Assembly (NCBI RefSeq): GCF_040712315.1
Contig: NC_134017.1
Location: 54,965,136-55,029,135 of the forward strand
DNA length: 64,000 nucleotides
Direction of reading: 5' to 3'
Origin: Castanea sativa
Taxonomy: Eukaryota; Streptophyta; Magnoliopsida; Fagales; Fagaceae
The notes under the pieces were generated by a model. It saw only the letters and a list, made by a program, of their open reading frames with translations, did no database searches and had not been told where the DNA came from. The position numbers were made by a program, and so were the translations under genes. This document shows, piece after piece, positions 36,501 through 47,318 of the stretch; the first letter of the stretch is position 1; each line of letters begins with the position of its first letter.

Positions 36501-37647
36501 AGCATCCTTTCTGCCATTTGAGGCGGACACAATCTTGAGAATTCCACTAAGTCACACTCTTCCGGATGACAAAATAATCTAGATTGGAAATAAACGAGGT
36601 GAGTTCTCAGTCAAAAGTGCCTAACACATTGCATATAACATGATTGAGTCAAATGATCAAGGAGAAAGTTCATCTAGGGATCCATGCAAACCTTTATGGA
36701 AAAGGCTCTGGCACCTCAACTTGCCGCCAAAAATCAAGGTTTTTGCTTGGAGAGCATGTGTAAATGGTCTCCCTACTATGGAAGCCTTTGTTAGAAAAGG
36801 AATTTCTCAAAATAAGACTTGCCTTATTTGTGGCAATGAAGCTGAAAATATTGATCATGCTCTTATTGGCTGTGGTTTTGCTTCCTTGGTTTAGAACCTT
36901 TGGCCTGAAAATCCTCTTCGTACGCTCAGCTTTGGAAAGTCTTTCCTGGATTCTGCACTATTTATTCTTTCTCACTCAACGTCTCAAGACCTGGAGTTAT
37001 TCTTTGCCATGGCTTGGGCCTTATGGTCAAACAGAAACAGAATTGTGCACAAGGAAGATAGCCTCTCCCCACTTCAGGTTTGGCATATGGCAAAAAACAC
37101 TGTGGATGACTACTCATGCTATACCAATTGGAAGCTCGGCCTAACAAGACCAGCCCTCTCTAAATGGATTCCGCCCCCTCTTGGATCCCACAAAGTGAAT
37201 GTTGACGGTGCATCTTCAGATCAGGAAAATCACTCTAGTGTGGGAGTTGTAATTAGGGACTGCAAGGGCCAAGTTGTGGCTGCCCTTAGCTTGCCACTTC
37301 AAGCTTATTATTCTGCTGAGCTTACAGAAATTTTTGCACTTGAGCAAGGTGTCCTCCTCGCTCAAGAACTACAGCTGCCTTGGGTTATAATTGAGTCTGA
37401 CTCTCTGGCAGCCATTTAAACACTCAATGAAAAGGCTACGGGAAGCACCTTCGGGCACCTTATTCAGGGAATTCTTTGGGTATGTGATTCGTTTGAGTCT
37501 TATCATTTTAAGCACTTAAGTAGAAGCTATAATGCAGTAGCTCATGAACTTGCTCAATATGCTAGAAGATCTGGAAACTACCAAATTTGGAAAGGAGCTG
37601 CTCCCTCCTTTGTCTTACCGTTTCTGCTTACTGATATGATGTACTGA
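33548..37647 (+). pseudogene. LINE ORF2: endonuclease, reverse transcriptase, zf-RVT and RNase H
   Basis: ATG 33548 opens MNPISWNCRGLGNPWSVRAL, the N-terminus of the APE-type endonuclease. LCLGDFNEI (about 33950) is its catalytic block. Reverse transcriptase follows with KAPGPDGM (34900-34923), LDVSKAFDRVEW, GLRQGDPLSPTLF and FADDS (35608-35622). A zf-RVT segment with C-LIC-N-E--DHAL follows (36820-36870). An RNase H domain starts VNVDGASS (about 37197) and contains AEL-EIFALEQG and ESDSLAA. Lesions include TGA 33674, frameshifts near 34130, 35680 and 36120, TAA near 35119, and several stops after 36430. It cannot be functional. Confidence 0.85.
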
Positions 37648-37761
37648 ACTTGTTTCTCTTCCCTGCTTAGCAGGTCTCATTGTATTGACAGTTATTGTTT
37701 TAATGAAATGTTATTCCCTTTCAAAAAAAAAAAAAGCAAACAAAATGTTTTTGGGACCATA

Positions 37762-39084
37762 TGAAGGAAAAATTCTGGTTTTGTATCTCATACAAAACAC
37801 ATAGCGGAAGCAACGAACAAGGATCTATTTCATTCATAGTTGATAACGTGCACTATGTAAATTTCAGAATTTAAGAACAAGATAGCGTACCTTGGTGTGG
37901 AGAAATTCAAAACCAAGATTGGAAGCACTTGGGAACACTTTTAATCTCTTCAAAATAAAAATTCTATATGTTTCTCCCTTTATAACTAACTGATTATCTA
38001 ATTGGGCTGACCTATTGGGCCTTTCCAATTGGGCTTTAGTATGTGGCTTGGAGTGGGACCAAAAGGGACCAATAAGACACTAGCTCCAATGGGCCTTGGG
38101 CTTTTCCGTCAACTCTTGACAAGTCCAAAGTTACCATTAATTATATTTAATACCACTATATAAATATAATTGCACTCTAGGCCTTATTAATAAATTATAT
38201 CCCAAGACTTTATTATACACGTAACCCCTTCATAAAATATTCGTAGTAACACAAAGTCATAAATGTAGACTGCCACTTTGTAAATTACTACATCTTATCC
38301 TTGAGTACCCGGTTTAATTCTTTAAAGTTATTCATTATATATTTATGAAATCCAATTTCATAAATATATATACTTTAGTAATTTCTTACTAAAGTGGTTA
38401 GGCCTAACTCTCTGAATAACTGAAACCATTAAACTTATCTCAAGGGAATATTTTATATCTCCATCAAGAGACTATGAATTCCATCTTGAGAATATATGTT
38501 CTATTAACACTAAATGTGGCTGCCCAACATACTGAGGTTTTGACCGTCACTTCAAGTCTCACTCCTGATATATCAAAGCAACCTACACTTCATGATCAGG
38601 TCCATTATTCTCTCAGGATTAAGAGTTCATGCAAATAGAAGTCGTGAGATTTATTATTCATTTGACAGTCGTTAGGAAAATAATAAATCTCACAGCGGTC
38701 CTGTTCAATATATTTTAACTCTTAAAACATATCAACATATCAATTAGAAGTTTCCACTTCCATGATCAAGACAAATCATCTTAGTTGACACGTTATAGTG
38801 TTCGCAGATAAAATGCCCAATTTCATCACCGACTACGAACTATAAATTCTGAGTTTACAAAGAACTTGTAATTTACATCTTCTGTGACTTTTCACATAAA
38901 TCACATACAATGCATCTCATGGACTATATGATAATGTCCCATATTTATGTTACTATTATTTTAGATAATAATAAAATAACTTTATCAACCACAATATTAA
39001 GTCATACATCATGTCGTACATAATGTCATACATAATATCATACATAACATCACACAATAGGATTTAAGGGCACTAATCCTAACA
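37762..39084 (-). mobile_element. Solo LTR (Copia-like), TSD CCATA
   Basis: On the minus strand the element starts TGTTAGGATTAGTGCCCTTA and ends ...TTCCTTCA, with TG...CA borders. Flanking CCATA occurs at 37757-37761 and 39085-39089. No internal domain, primer-binding site or second LTR is present, so this is a solo LTR from intra-element recombination. A degenerate 14-17-bp tandem array (CATAATGTCATA-type) lies at 39003-39056. The Copia assignment is by resemblance only. Confidence 0.85.
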
Positions 39085-39120
39085 CCATATATTTGGTGCG
39101 TAAACTTCGAATCATACCTT

Positions 39121-39507
39121 TTAAATATTCCATTGTTTGGAAGTGCCAAAGGATTCAAAACCAGTAAACCACCATAATCCCAATGGCTCAGGGAGCGGAA
39201 TCCAATTGTTTGGGATGGTGTTAATAATTAGAAGTTTCTCTTCGTGATTTTGCTGGCTAATCAGTTTCAAATGTGCACTGAAGACATTGGAATTTCGACT
39301 TTGTGATTCGAAATTATGTATTAAAACTATTCCAAGCGCTAGAATTGTTTTGGCAGTTTCCAAATAAAATACATCGCTGGCCACAAGGCAAAACTCTCCA
39401 TACTGAAGTGCCATAAAAAAGATCACATCTGATCCTACTAGATGCAGAAGTCTCAGCTGGGAATTCAGCAAGGGAACAACTTCAGAACCATTTCCCTCAA
39501 GTCCCAA
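39121..39507 (-). other. Unrecognised 128-codon ORF, possible gene fragment
   Basis: An open minus-strand frame contains EGNGSEVVPLLNSQLRLLHL, GSDVIFFMALQYGEFCLVAS and LGLWWFTGFESFGTS. It continues upstream without a stop into YWTRESSVSEAFTKFRKGFG near 39570. The composition is protein-like, but I recognise no family. It sits next to the solo LTR and about 500 bp downstream of the decayed MYB gene. Confidence 0.3.
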
Positions 39508-40017
39508 TATACAACGGCCAAATCCTTTCCTAAACTTTGTAAATGCCTCACTTACACTAGACTCCCTAGTCCAATAACTCTTTTTATATTTGTGTTACTA
39601 GCTAATTGAATTAGTCACAAAGAGATGGATTAAATATATTTTCTGTGAATTACACATAATTAGCCACAACATCTATATGTTCGGATGTTTAGTAGTAGTA
39701 CCATGCACCTAAGTCGAATGGTTGAATAGAGTAGACTGTCACACACGATCAATATTGAAGTACTGAGGAGAAAAACAAATAATATAAGACACAAAATTCA
39801 AGGACTCGAACAATGTCTCTAATGGTGGATACACTAAGATGCTGTGACCTACAAGCTAAGAACTGAATTTAGTTAATTAATTTAATTAAAAACAACCTTA
39901 ATAGTCCAAAACTAAACCAAACCAAACTGCACATTATCAGTCCTGTATTAACAGTAAACTGTCAAGCTCATCCATCATCGAGCTAACCCATGATCTTGAG
40001 ATCAGAAATGCCGTCCA

Positions 40018-41358
40018 TCAAACTGCATGGATTGGCCTGCTACTTGAATTGATGTTTGAACTTCCAGAGGCTGGATTTGCATGAAAGGCAGACTGCCTAG
40101 AAGATCCTTCAAGCAGCTTTAGTGAAAGAGAGGATGGACCAGCATGACCAATAGATTCTCCTAAGCTCAGTTTTGACATGCCAACCAGCTCATCAACATT
40201 GATTGGGCTCTTCAAATGTACTGCAGTTGGCTTGAGAACCCTATGTGTCTCCTCCTTCTTAGTTGCCTCTAGAGTGTTGTATCCTGACCAATATGGCAAA
40301 GGAAAGGGGAAGTATGGAGAGATATAAGCAGGATATACCACTGGGTAGCAAGGTTGTGAGCTCTCTGTCTTCGGAGGAATAGGATCTCCATCACTGGAGT
40401 TGATAGATTCCATCGATTCACATTCTTCGTCCAGGGCAGGAGGAGCAGGCAATGGAGGATTGCTCTGTGTTTCAGCCTGTGAGTCATTGACAGATAAGAA
40501 GTCAAGAGGTACCATCGGAGTGTCGGCTGACTGCAGACATATTAATAGGAATTATATCAGATACCTAGAAGGGAGTTTATAAAGATATATTTAAAAAAAA
40601 TTTTATTAAAAAAAAGGAAAAAGAAAAAGAACTTCAACTTATAAAGATTTTGTTCAAGTGTGCATCACAAGTAAAAGGCAATAGTTGTCTCTAAAGACAG
40701 TCAAATAGCACAATCACACAAAGAATGGAGTTGGATTGGACCTGAGAATTGGAAGAGTTTGACAAGCTTTAACAACTCAATAATCCTATAACAAAATAAA
40801 GGTACACACATATTGTTTGCACAAAGCCAGTAAAAGATCATTTTAATAACCAGGGGAAAAGGGTATATCCTCACTTCCAGGACAAAAACCATTTAAAAAC
40901 TGGCCCATCCATGTAATACGCCTTGCTGTGCCGTCTTAGTTCTCTGTTACTGATGCATGAAGGGTCGAAAAACCAACCAAAACTTATATGCCAGTAACAA
41001 ATGACAGTGAGTGCATACCAGACAATGTTATCTACAGGCCTATAGAAGCTTCATGCAGCTTTTTTGTCTCCGCTTTCATGTTTAGTGAGTCAATGTATGC
41101 ATGTGGATACAGTATACTAGTTTATAACATCAGATGGAAAGAAAGGAACTAACTTCATCTGATATAATATCAAACAGGCCGGAACGTCTCTTTCTCCGAG
41201 ATACATTGGTTTGCCTGATGAAATATTTTTGAGCATGGCTGGCCACTTGAGTAGGTGTCCTTGATATAACATAATTGGGAGCTATTCCACGCCAATCACC
41301 TTTGCCAAGCTTCTGTAGTCCAAGTAATCCTATGTTCATCTTCAGTCCATGGAACACC
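40018..41358 (-). pseudogene. SHAQKYF-class MYB transcription factor (MYBS3/KUA1-like), decayed
   Basis: Exon 41154-41358 starts [10 protein letters not shown], then shifts frame. The next frame reads [20 protein letters not shown], then [26 protein letters not shown] and LFDIISDE. Relative to the family's HR-MF-LLG, about 5 nt are missing after the HR codons, and the usual GIARNYV is GIAPNYV. Exon 40018-40530 joins in phase (ADTPMVPLDFLS ... INVDELVGMSKLSLGES ... RPIHAV stop). These are single-repeat nuclear MYBs that bind the I-box/TATCCA element. The expected first exon with the C-x2-C-x4-H-x4-C knuckle was not found before the next gene. Frameshift and missing exon point to a pseudogene. 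Confidence 0.75.
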
Positions 41359-41544
41359 TGCAGAACCAATAACTAGTCATTTTATAGACAAACGGGGCAA
41401 GTACAGTACAACCAACACATAGAGATAAGATTAAAAGCATCTCAAGAGGTCATAGCCTAAGAACCACAGATATGGACATGAATAAGAACACAACACTACA
41501 ACAACACAGCAATTACTATATATATATATTGAATTTTTATTCTT

Positions 41545-41640
41545 TTTTTTTTTTTAATAATTTGATAGTTACAACAATGGGGGATAAGAGATTTGAATCC
41601 TGGATATCTCTGTTATAAACACTAAGAGGTGCCAGGGAAT
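41545..41640 (-). mobile_element. SINE-like 3' fragment
   Basis: On the minus strand, GGATTCAAATCTCTTATCCC then CCATTGTTGTAACTATCAAA and an A-run (plus-strand T-run 41544-41555). This is the same 3' module as at 62020-62132. It lies upstream of the MYB exon. Confidence 0.5.
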
Positions 41641-42375
41641 TAGAAAGTGAAACCGAAAGGAAATAAAAAGAATTTGGAGTGATGTGAGATCAAGACAACA
41701 ATAGACACCTATAAGAGCTCGCATAATTTATAGCCACAACTGCTCCAAATGAGTGGTTAAGTAATTGGTAAACAGTAAGACAGCGATTAACGCCGATTGC
41801 TGTACCAGGCCAAGAGAGAGAGAGGTTGATCTAAAGGTCGACCCATTGAGTAAGAATTTGGAAGAAGCAACAGATCACATCCTTGCCATGCTTTAATCGA
41901 GTAGACAGCCATGTACTGGAAGAGGAAAAAAGAGATCAACAATGAACTTTAATCGGAACTGATCTAACTGTTCTGAGTGGATGGAGATCAAATGGGAGAG
42001 AGCAGATCACATGGCAAATCTGAGAAGTATCCTCTTTCTTCTCCTTGAGACTGTAAGATATTTACATTGACCTTCAATAAACTGCAACCTCAGTGGAGTT
42101 GAATCCTGACATGAGGAAATTTCTTCCTTAACAGTTTTCTGTGCCTTCAACAAACAGCAGATTTGGATGAAATGCTGGCTGGATCACAAGAATCGCAAGA
42201 ACACATAAAAAATATCCAAAGACTGCTGGTCCCATCATCTTTTACTGCAAGACTATTCAAGTGGAAGGCTTGTAAAGCATACTTCTACAACCCTTAACCA
42301 TAGAAATTTCTTCTCATAAACTAATACCACCTTCAATGAGTTTAGTTTTTACTTTTTATCATACCAAGCCACTTG

Positions 42376-44272
42376 TCACAATGCAGTCAGACTTTGGCTT
42401 GCACATGTGCCAAATTTTCTCATAAGCTCTACACTCTCTGCAATAGTAGACCCCGCAGTCCCAACAAAACCAAGTGAAGCACAGCTGCAAACAGCTTCCT
42501 CTATGAATAGAAGTACATCAGGTAATCTCTCAGAAGGGCAATGTTTTTTTAGTCCACCCATGCTCTCTGGAACAAATGCAAACCTCAGGCTATGCTTAGC
42601 AGCCACAACTTTTTTGGATGTTTTTATCACTAACTCTTCTTCTTCTCTCAGAAAATGCAGCTTAAAATGACGTGAATCGCTAGCCAAATCCCCCAAGTAA
42701 CTTCCAGTCCAATTACCTTTGGGAAGATCAGTCATCACAAAAATATGAATAGGGAGTGGACACTCTCCCAAAGATTCTACTTTCTGTTTTAAACTCAGAA
42801 AAGTAGCTTTCCAATGATTCTTGAACTGCCCATCTAACAATCTGAGCTGTGCACAAAGAAAATGGGCATTTATGTTCTTATCAGCAAACTCCTTTCCTGC
42901 ACTCAAAATTTCAGGGACAAAATGAAGAAATTCAATCTTTTTAATCAAAGACTGTATCCGCTGATCTCTTGGAGCTTCATGAATATCGATGTACAGCTCT
43001 GAACCTCTATATGGAGAGGTGAAAAGACTTCCAAATGCCAGCAGAGTGGCTGATTCAGCTGCAGAACTGGGTCCAAGAGTCTGATATACATCTCTTCGCC
43101 TCCTAACATATGAAATTTTCTTCTTCATCTTGAGCTTTTCATCAGGTTGGAATGAATCTAATACCCCATCCTTTTCACCAATTTGGTAAGTCCAAACTGT
43201 AGTCCTACAATCTTCACCTACTGCATGTACACATTTATCAACATTACCATTTAGCCCAGATAGTAGAGATCCACATTGCTTTAGGCTATCAAACAAAGAC
43301 AACCGCTCATTTGATTCATTGAAACAATCGAAATCTTTCACCCCACACCATAGGGATGCAAAAACCCTGAAATCTATCGTTTGAATAACAGATGAAGACA
43401 CTAACGACGAAATATCAATAATGTCAGCCATTGAGACATACCTGCAGCAAGAGGTTCATATAAAGCTATAATTTACAAAAGGATAATAAAAATAGGAAGC
43501 CATCCAATAATAAGATGCCAAACATGAAATTTGATAGCAAAAGGGAATGCCAAATAGACCCAAATTCTAGTTTTTCATAATACACAATTAAAACCAAGTT
43601 TAGACTCAAGTTGGTAACTTTTACTTAGATTTTAGAGAACAAAAACCGCTATTCCACAAAGCCTAATAAGACCATTGTCCTAGTAATGGAGACAGTTTCA
43701 ACATTCATTCTCTCACCAACCAAACAAAAAAGTTGTTTGTATGCCACAATACAAACATGAAAATCAAAAGAAACCCAATAGAACCCACATTCTAATCTGA
43801 TCAAATTCACACACTCACACAGAACGAGTGATCAAAGTGACTCACCTGCCAGTCCTGAGGAGCTCAACCACATGGTTCCAAACGTCAACCCGAATTTGAT
43901 TGGGATCGGAAACCCGAAACTTGGGGCCGCTTCCGAGAGCAACAGCGTGGTGATCGAGAACCGGAGGAACAATCAAGGTCCGGTTGAGAATGGCGGCCAT
44001 TAAGATAGCATTCTTGAACTCGGAAACCTGGTTGCTGAAGCCACTGTGGGGCGCGTACCAGAGGAATTTTTGGGCTAATTGGGAAATGGGGCATTGGGGG
44101 AATTGGGTTTTTGTAGAGGGTGAGATGTGGTAATTGGGGGTGAGGGAATGGTAGGAGAGGAAGAAGAGAAGAGTGAGGAGAGAGAGAGAGAGAGGAGAGG
44201 GGATCTGTGTGAGGGCTTTTTAAGGGGCCATGGTTTAGGAGTGGGTCTGTTGGAGTTGAGGAACTGGTTCAT
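42376..44272 (-). CDS. Plant O-fucosyltransferase family protein (possible 5' frameshift)
   Basis: Exon 1 (43846-44272) and exon 2 (42376-43441) join across a GTGAG...GCAG intron to give LAQKFLWYAPHSGFSNQVSE, AILMAAILNRTLIVPPVLDH, WNHVVELLRTGRYVSMADII and onward to FVGTAGSTIAESVELMRK. This is the PF10250-type GDP-fucose O-fucosyltransferase fold of Golgi type II membrane proteins. AQLRLLDGQ is the conserved Arg-containing region, and the GTAGSTIAES block near the C-terminus is typical of the family. The hydrophobic anchor LSLLTLLFFLSY is present, but only in a frame that meets TAA just upstream. The ATG at 44272 is in another frame, and the two meet inside a CT microsatellite (minus-strand view, about 44178-44195). 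A two-base difference there would join them. The rest of the gene is intact, so this may be an allele, an assembly error or recent decay. Confidence 0.8.
44178..44195. repeat. (AG)n microsatellite in the O-fucosyltransferase signal-anchor codons
   Basis: A short AG run (CT on the coding strand) encodes alternating Leu-Ser in the membrane anchor. Its length decides whether ATG 44272 is in frame with the catalytic domain. Confidence 0.75.
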
Positions 44273-44311
44273 GGCTCACTGGTGGTGGCGGTGGGCAAAG
44301 ATGGTGGATTT

Positions 44312-44590
44312 GGATTAAGATTACCTAGAGTTTCTAGGCTATTCTACCAAGTATATTTCATTAAATCCTAACCACTCTTTAATGATTTAATGGTCTAGAT
44401 TCTGTCATGTCAACATTTCATTAATAATTATCTTAATTGTTTTGTTTATAACATTATTTTATTATTTTAAGAATATTATTAATAAAATACTGATATGACA
44501 AAATCTAAACCATTAAATCATTAAAGAGTAGTTAAGATTTAATGAACTCTACTTGGTAGAGTACCTAAGAACTCTAGAGGATCTGAATCC
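44312..44590. mobile_element. Hairpin MITE, 9-bp TSD family, copy 1
   Basis: Termini GGATTAAGATTACCTAGAG and, inverted, GGATTCAGATCCTCTAGAG. The arms continue as CTACC-AGTAGA, TTCATTAAATCCTAACCACT and TTTAATGATTTAATGGT. Flanks GGTGGATTT (44303-44311) and GGTGAATTT (44591-44599) agree at 8 of 9 positions. It inserted just upstream of the O-fucosyltransferase start. The 9-bp TSD suggests Mutator-type mobilisation. Confidence 0.8.
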
Positions 44591-44599
44591 GGTGAATTT

Positions 44600-45245
44600 T
44601 GATCACTATTGCTAATGATCTAAGTTCCCACTCTATTTATTTTTGAAGTGAAAAAAGAAAAAAAAAAAAAAAATTTTTTTTTTTTTGAGAAACAGAAAAA
44701 ATAAAAATCTCATAACACAATTCTATGTATCATATTGGGAGATGGTGGAGAAAAAAATACTGATTATATGTGAAATTAATAAATAGTCATTCACAATTAG
44801 ATGCATCAAAAGTTGTGACAAAAAAAAAAAGTGTTCTTAAAACAGTTGCAATGTGTTCTTGTTTCAATGTGTTATATGTTTGATTATAATTTTTAATTTT
44901 ATTTTTACCTATGGTGAGTTGTTTGTTGTGTCATAATGTACCTCTGGTTTTTAGTTAGATTCAATCCTACGTAGTTGTAGTAAAAAATGTGTTATTTTCC
45001 CGATGACACTTAAGTTCAATTATATGACTTTAGTCATATGGTAGAATATAATTAGAGAATTTAGATACAATATCTAAGGAGTCTATATAAGTTTTGTACA
45101 AAACCATAACTCCCTAAAAATATTCTCAAAGGCTAAAAAAAATTATTGCATCCCTTTAATTTTCCAAAAAAAAAAAAGAGAGGAGGGTTTCTATAAAGTC
45201 CTTATTAGTATTTTCAAATTTATAAAAATAAGCATAGATATTATC
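44600..45245. other. AT-rich intergenic sequence
   Basis: It contains A/T homopolymers at 44657-44685 and no gene or recognisable element. Confidence 0.5.
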
Positions 45246-45251
45246 AAATAG

Positions 45252-45462
45252 GCTATTCTTCTGTCCTACTTTTCCTGCTCCACTCTATACTCCACTAATA
45301 AAAACTTGTCACGTGTTCACCTAATTAATTAAATACTATTATTAATTAATAACAGTAGTATTAATAAATCAATAATGATAATATTTAATTAATTAGGTAA
45401 ACACGTGGCAAGTTTTTATTGGTGGAGTATAGAATGGAGCAGGAAAAGTGGGACAGAAGATT
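45252..45462. mobile_element. Hairpin MITE, about 95-bp arms
   Basis: The left arm TTCTGTCCTACTTTTCCTGC ... AATAAAAACTTGTCACGTGT is mirrored by the right arm (inverse TTCTGTCCCACTTTTCCTGC ... AATAAAAACTTGCCACGTGT). The arms meet in an AT-rich loop of TTAATTAAT repeats. TSD not resolved. Each arm contains an ACGTG core (G-box-like). Confidence 0.7.
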
Positions 45463-45773
45463 TGGACTCATTCTTATATACTACATCTAGGTGTGGACCA
45501 TGTGGTATCTAATATCTATTATCTATTAAAATTTGAATCGTTTATAGCTTAGCCTTTTATTTATATTTATAAAAGGAACGGTGGAAATTAAAACACCCAA
45601 AAATACATAATTATGATTTTATTTTTTGTAGATTGGATTTGGAATGTATAAAGTATGTCTTGCATAGACGTGCACTAAATCACACATCAATATAAACTAT
45701 TTAAATGATTATAAGGAACATTAAATATTTTTATGATTAACACCAATAGACATTTATTTATATATAAAATAAT

Positions 45774-46032
45774 GGATTCAGATCCTCTAGAGTTTCTAGG
45801 GTACTCTACCAGTAGAGTTCATTAAATCCTAACCACTCTTTAATGATTTAATGGTTTAGATTCGCATTGCATTTCATTAATAATATTCTTGAAATAATAA
45901 AATAATGTTGTAAACAAAACAATTAAGATGATTGTTTATGAAATTCCGACATGGCAAAATCTAGACCATTAAATCATTAAAGTGGTTGATTTAATGAACT
46001 CTTTAAATGCGCAAACTTAGATGATCGAATCC
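45774..46032. mobile_element. Hairpin MITE, 9-bp TSD family, copy 2
   Basis: Termini GGATTCAGATCCTCTAGAG and, inverted, GGATTCGATCATCTAAG. The arms are shared with copy 1. An exact 9-bp TSD, TAAAATAAT, lies at 45765-45773 and 46033-46041. The duplicate locus at about 58022-58034 has a single TAAAACAAA-like site and no element, which gives an empty-site proof of insertion. Confidence 0.88.
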
Positions 46033-46979
46033 TAAAATAATTGGAGATGGGAAGATTCAAACACGAGTTTTCCCTGTACAAAAACAAGGCTTCACAAAAG
46101 GCTAATAGAATTTCTATGTCCTCAAATCTAAGATACTAAAATAATCAAACGTCATTGTAGTACTCATCATTGAGTTCTCAATGAATCCATCTGTCATAAT
46201 TTGTTCTTGGCTTTACATCTATGAGCTGACCATGTTAAGTGCCTAATCTATCACCTTCAAACATCCCATGATAGTTTGGAAGATCTAGAATTATCATCTT
46301 ATTTTAGATTTCAATAAAACCTATCGGATTTGAACAATACCAATTTAAATATCTCAGAAAAAGGTACTTAAGAGTTAAAATTGACAATTAAACTTATTTT
46401 ATCAAGTTGGTTTTCATGCATAAAAATGAGCATGTAACTGTCAGGAAGGAACTAACATGCAAATAACAAAACCAAAAGCTTATATCAATTTCTTGTTTTT
46501 CTTGGGTTATCAGTATATCAAGCCTTTTCAATTAAAATGATCTATTTTCTTTAAACATCAAAATAGTTCCAAATAGGAGACAAAAATCAAAACCAACAAT
46601 AGCTCTTAATGGTGAACATAAATCAAATTTCAACACAAACTGTGTAAATGGTCTAATTCAAAACCTCAATTGTAGAAGCAACTTTGTTTCAAGTATAAAG
46701 TTCATAATTAAACCATAGTACAAAATATTCTAAACACTCATATCACCAACCACCTATGGAAAAGCAAAATAAACAACAAAACAAACACTTGTGTGGAGGC
46801 AGACAGAGAACACCTGGAAGATAATAAGTCATACTGTCTGATTCATCACATCATTTTAAGCTAAAATTCCATGGTAAACTCAAATCAAATCTCCAATAAT
46901 CATAAACAAGAAGAATGTCACATTTTTTATCAGATCGATTTAAGCAGAGAAGTTCTGAAATTCAGAATGTTTTTGATTT

Positions 46980-47318
46980 CTATAAATTTAGCAGAGACAA
47001 TTGCTCTTCAATAGAACAACCAACATGACAAGATGAACGACAGGAGGAAGGAATGAGAATAAGACCAAGGCACCGCTGTTCCATTGGAGAAGTAGAGGAG
47101 CGTCGGGTGCTACGGTACTCCACAGCATCTTGGAGAATGATGTTTCCTTGCTTGTCTATGCAGTGGAAGGTGCCCAAGAAAAATCTTCCATCTCTAATTC
47201 CCACCAACATTCGGCGAAACAGCAGTTTCCTTACACGAGCTACAAGATCTGAACTGTTTGAGTTTGGCCCATCAGAACTCTCAGCCTGAATCAAGGATTT
47301 CTCTGGCTCTAGTTCCAT
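46980..47318 (-). CDS. NAA38: LSM-domain protein, NatC auxiliary subunit NAA38-like
   Basis: A 112-residue protein starts MELEPEKSLIQ at ATG 47318. An Sm1 motif (VRKLLFRRMLVGIRDGRFFL then GTFHCIDKQGNIILQDA) and an Sm2 motif (RCLGLILIPSSCRSSCHV) cover residues about 29-98. The G-DGR--LG-F-C-D---N-IL spacing fits the LSMD1/NAA38 subfamily, the small auxiliary subunit of the NatC N-terminal acetyltransferase. An snRNP-type role is the alternative. The gene is uninterrupted in a single coding exon. An untranslated exon may lie near 48900-49120, where GC content rises. Copy B at 58990-59325 is frameshifted, so this looks like the working copy. Confidence 0.8.
   Translation of the reverse strand: MELEPEKSLIQAESSDGPNSNSSDLVARVRKLLFRRMLVGIRDGRFFLGTFHCIDKQGNIILQDAVEYRSTRRSSTSPMEQRCLGLILIPSSCRSSCHVGCSIEEQLSLLNL

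Larger units (their letters stand above)
31531..37731 (+). mobile_element. L1-type LINE with nested MITE, 15-bp TSD
   Basis: It has two ORFs in L1 order, a 3' A-run (37723-37735) and flanking repeats AAAAGCAAACGAAAT (31516-31530) and AAAAGCAAACAAAAT (37732-37746), which match at 14 of 15 positions. Removing the nested MITE leaves about 5.8 kb, the usual length of a plant L1. Many stops and frameshifts show it is dead. The near-perfect TSD suggests it is not very old. Confidence 0.8.

Noticed and set aside
41130..41369. Apparent intact small MYB protein
   Set aside because: The frame begins in the intron and crosses a frameshifted exon; the conserved PWTEDEH start lies in another frame.
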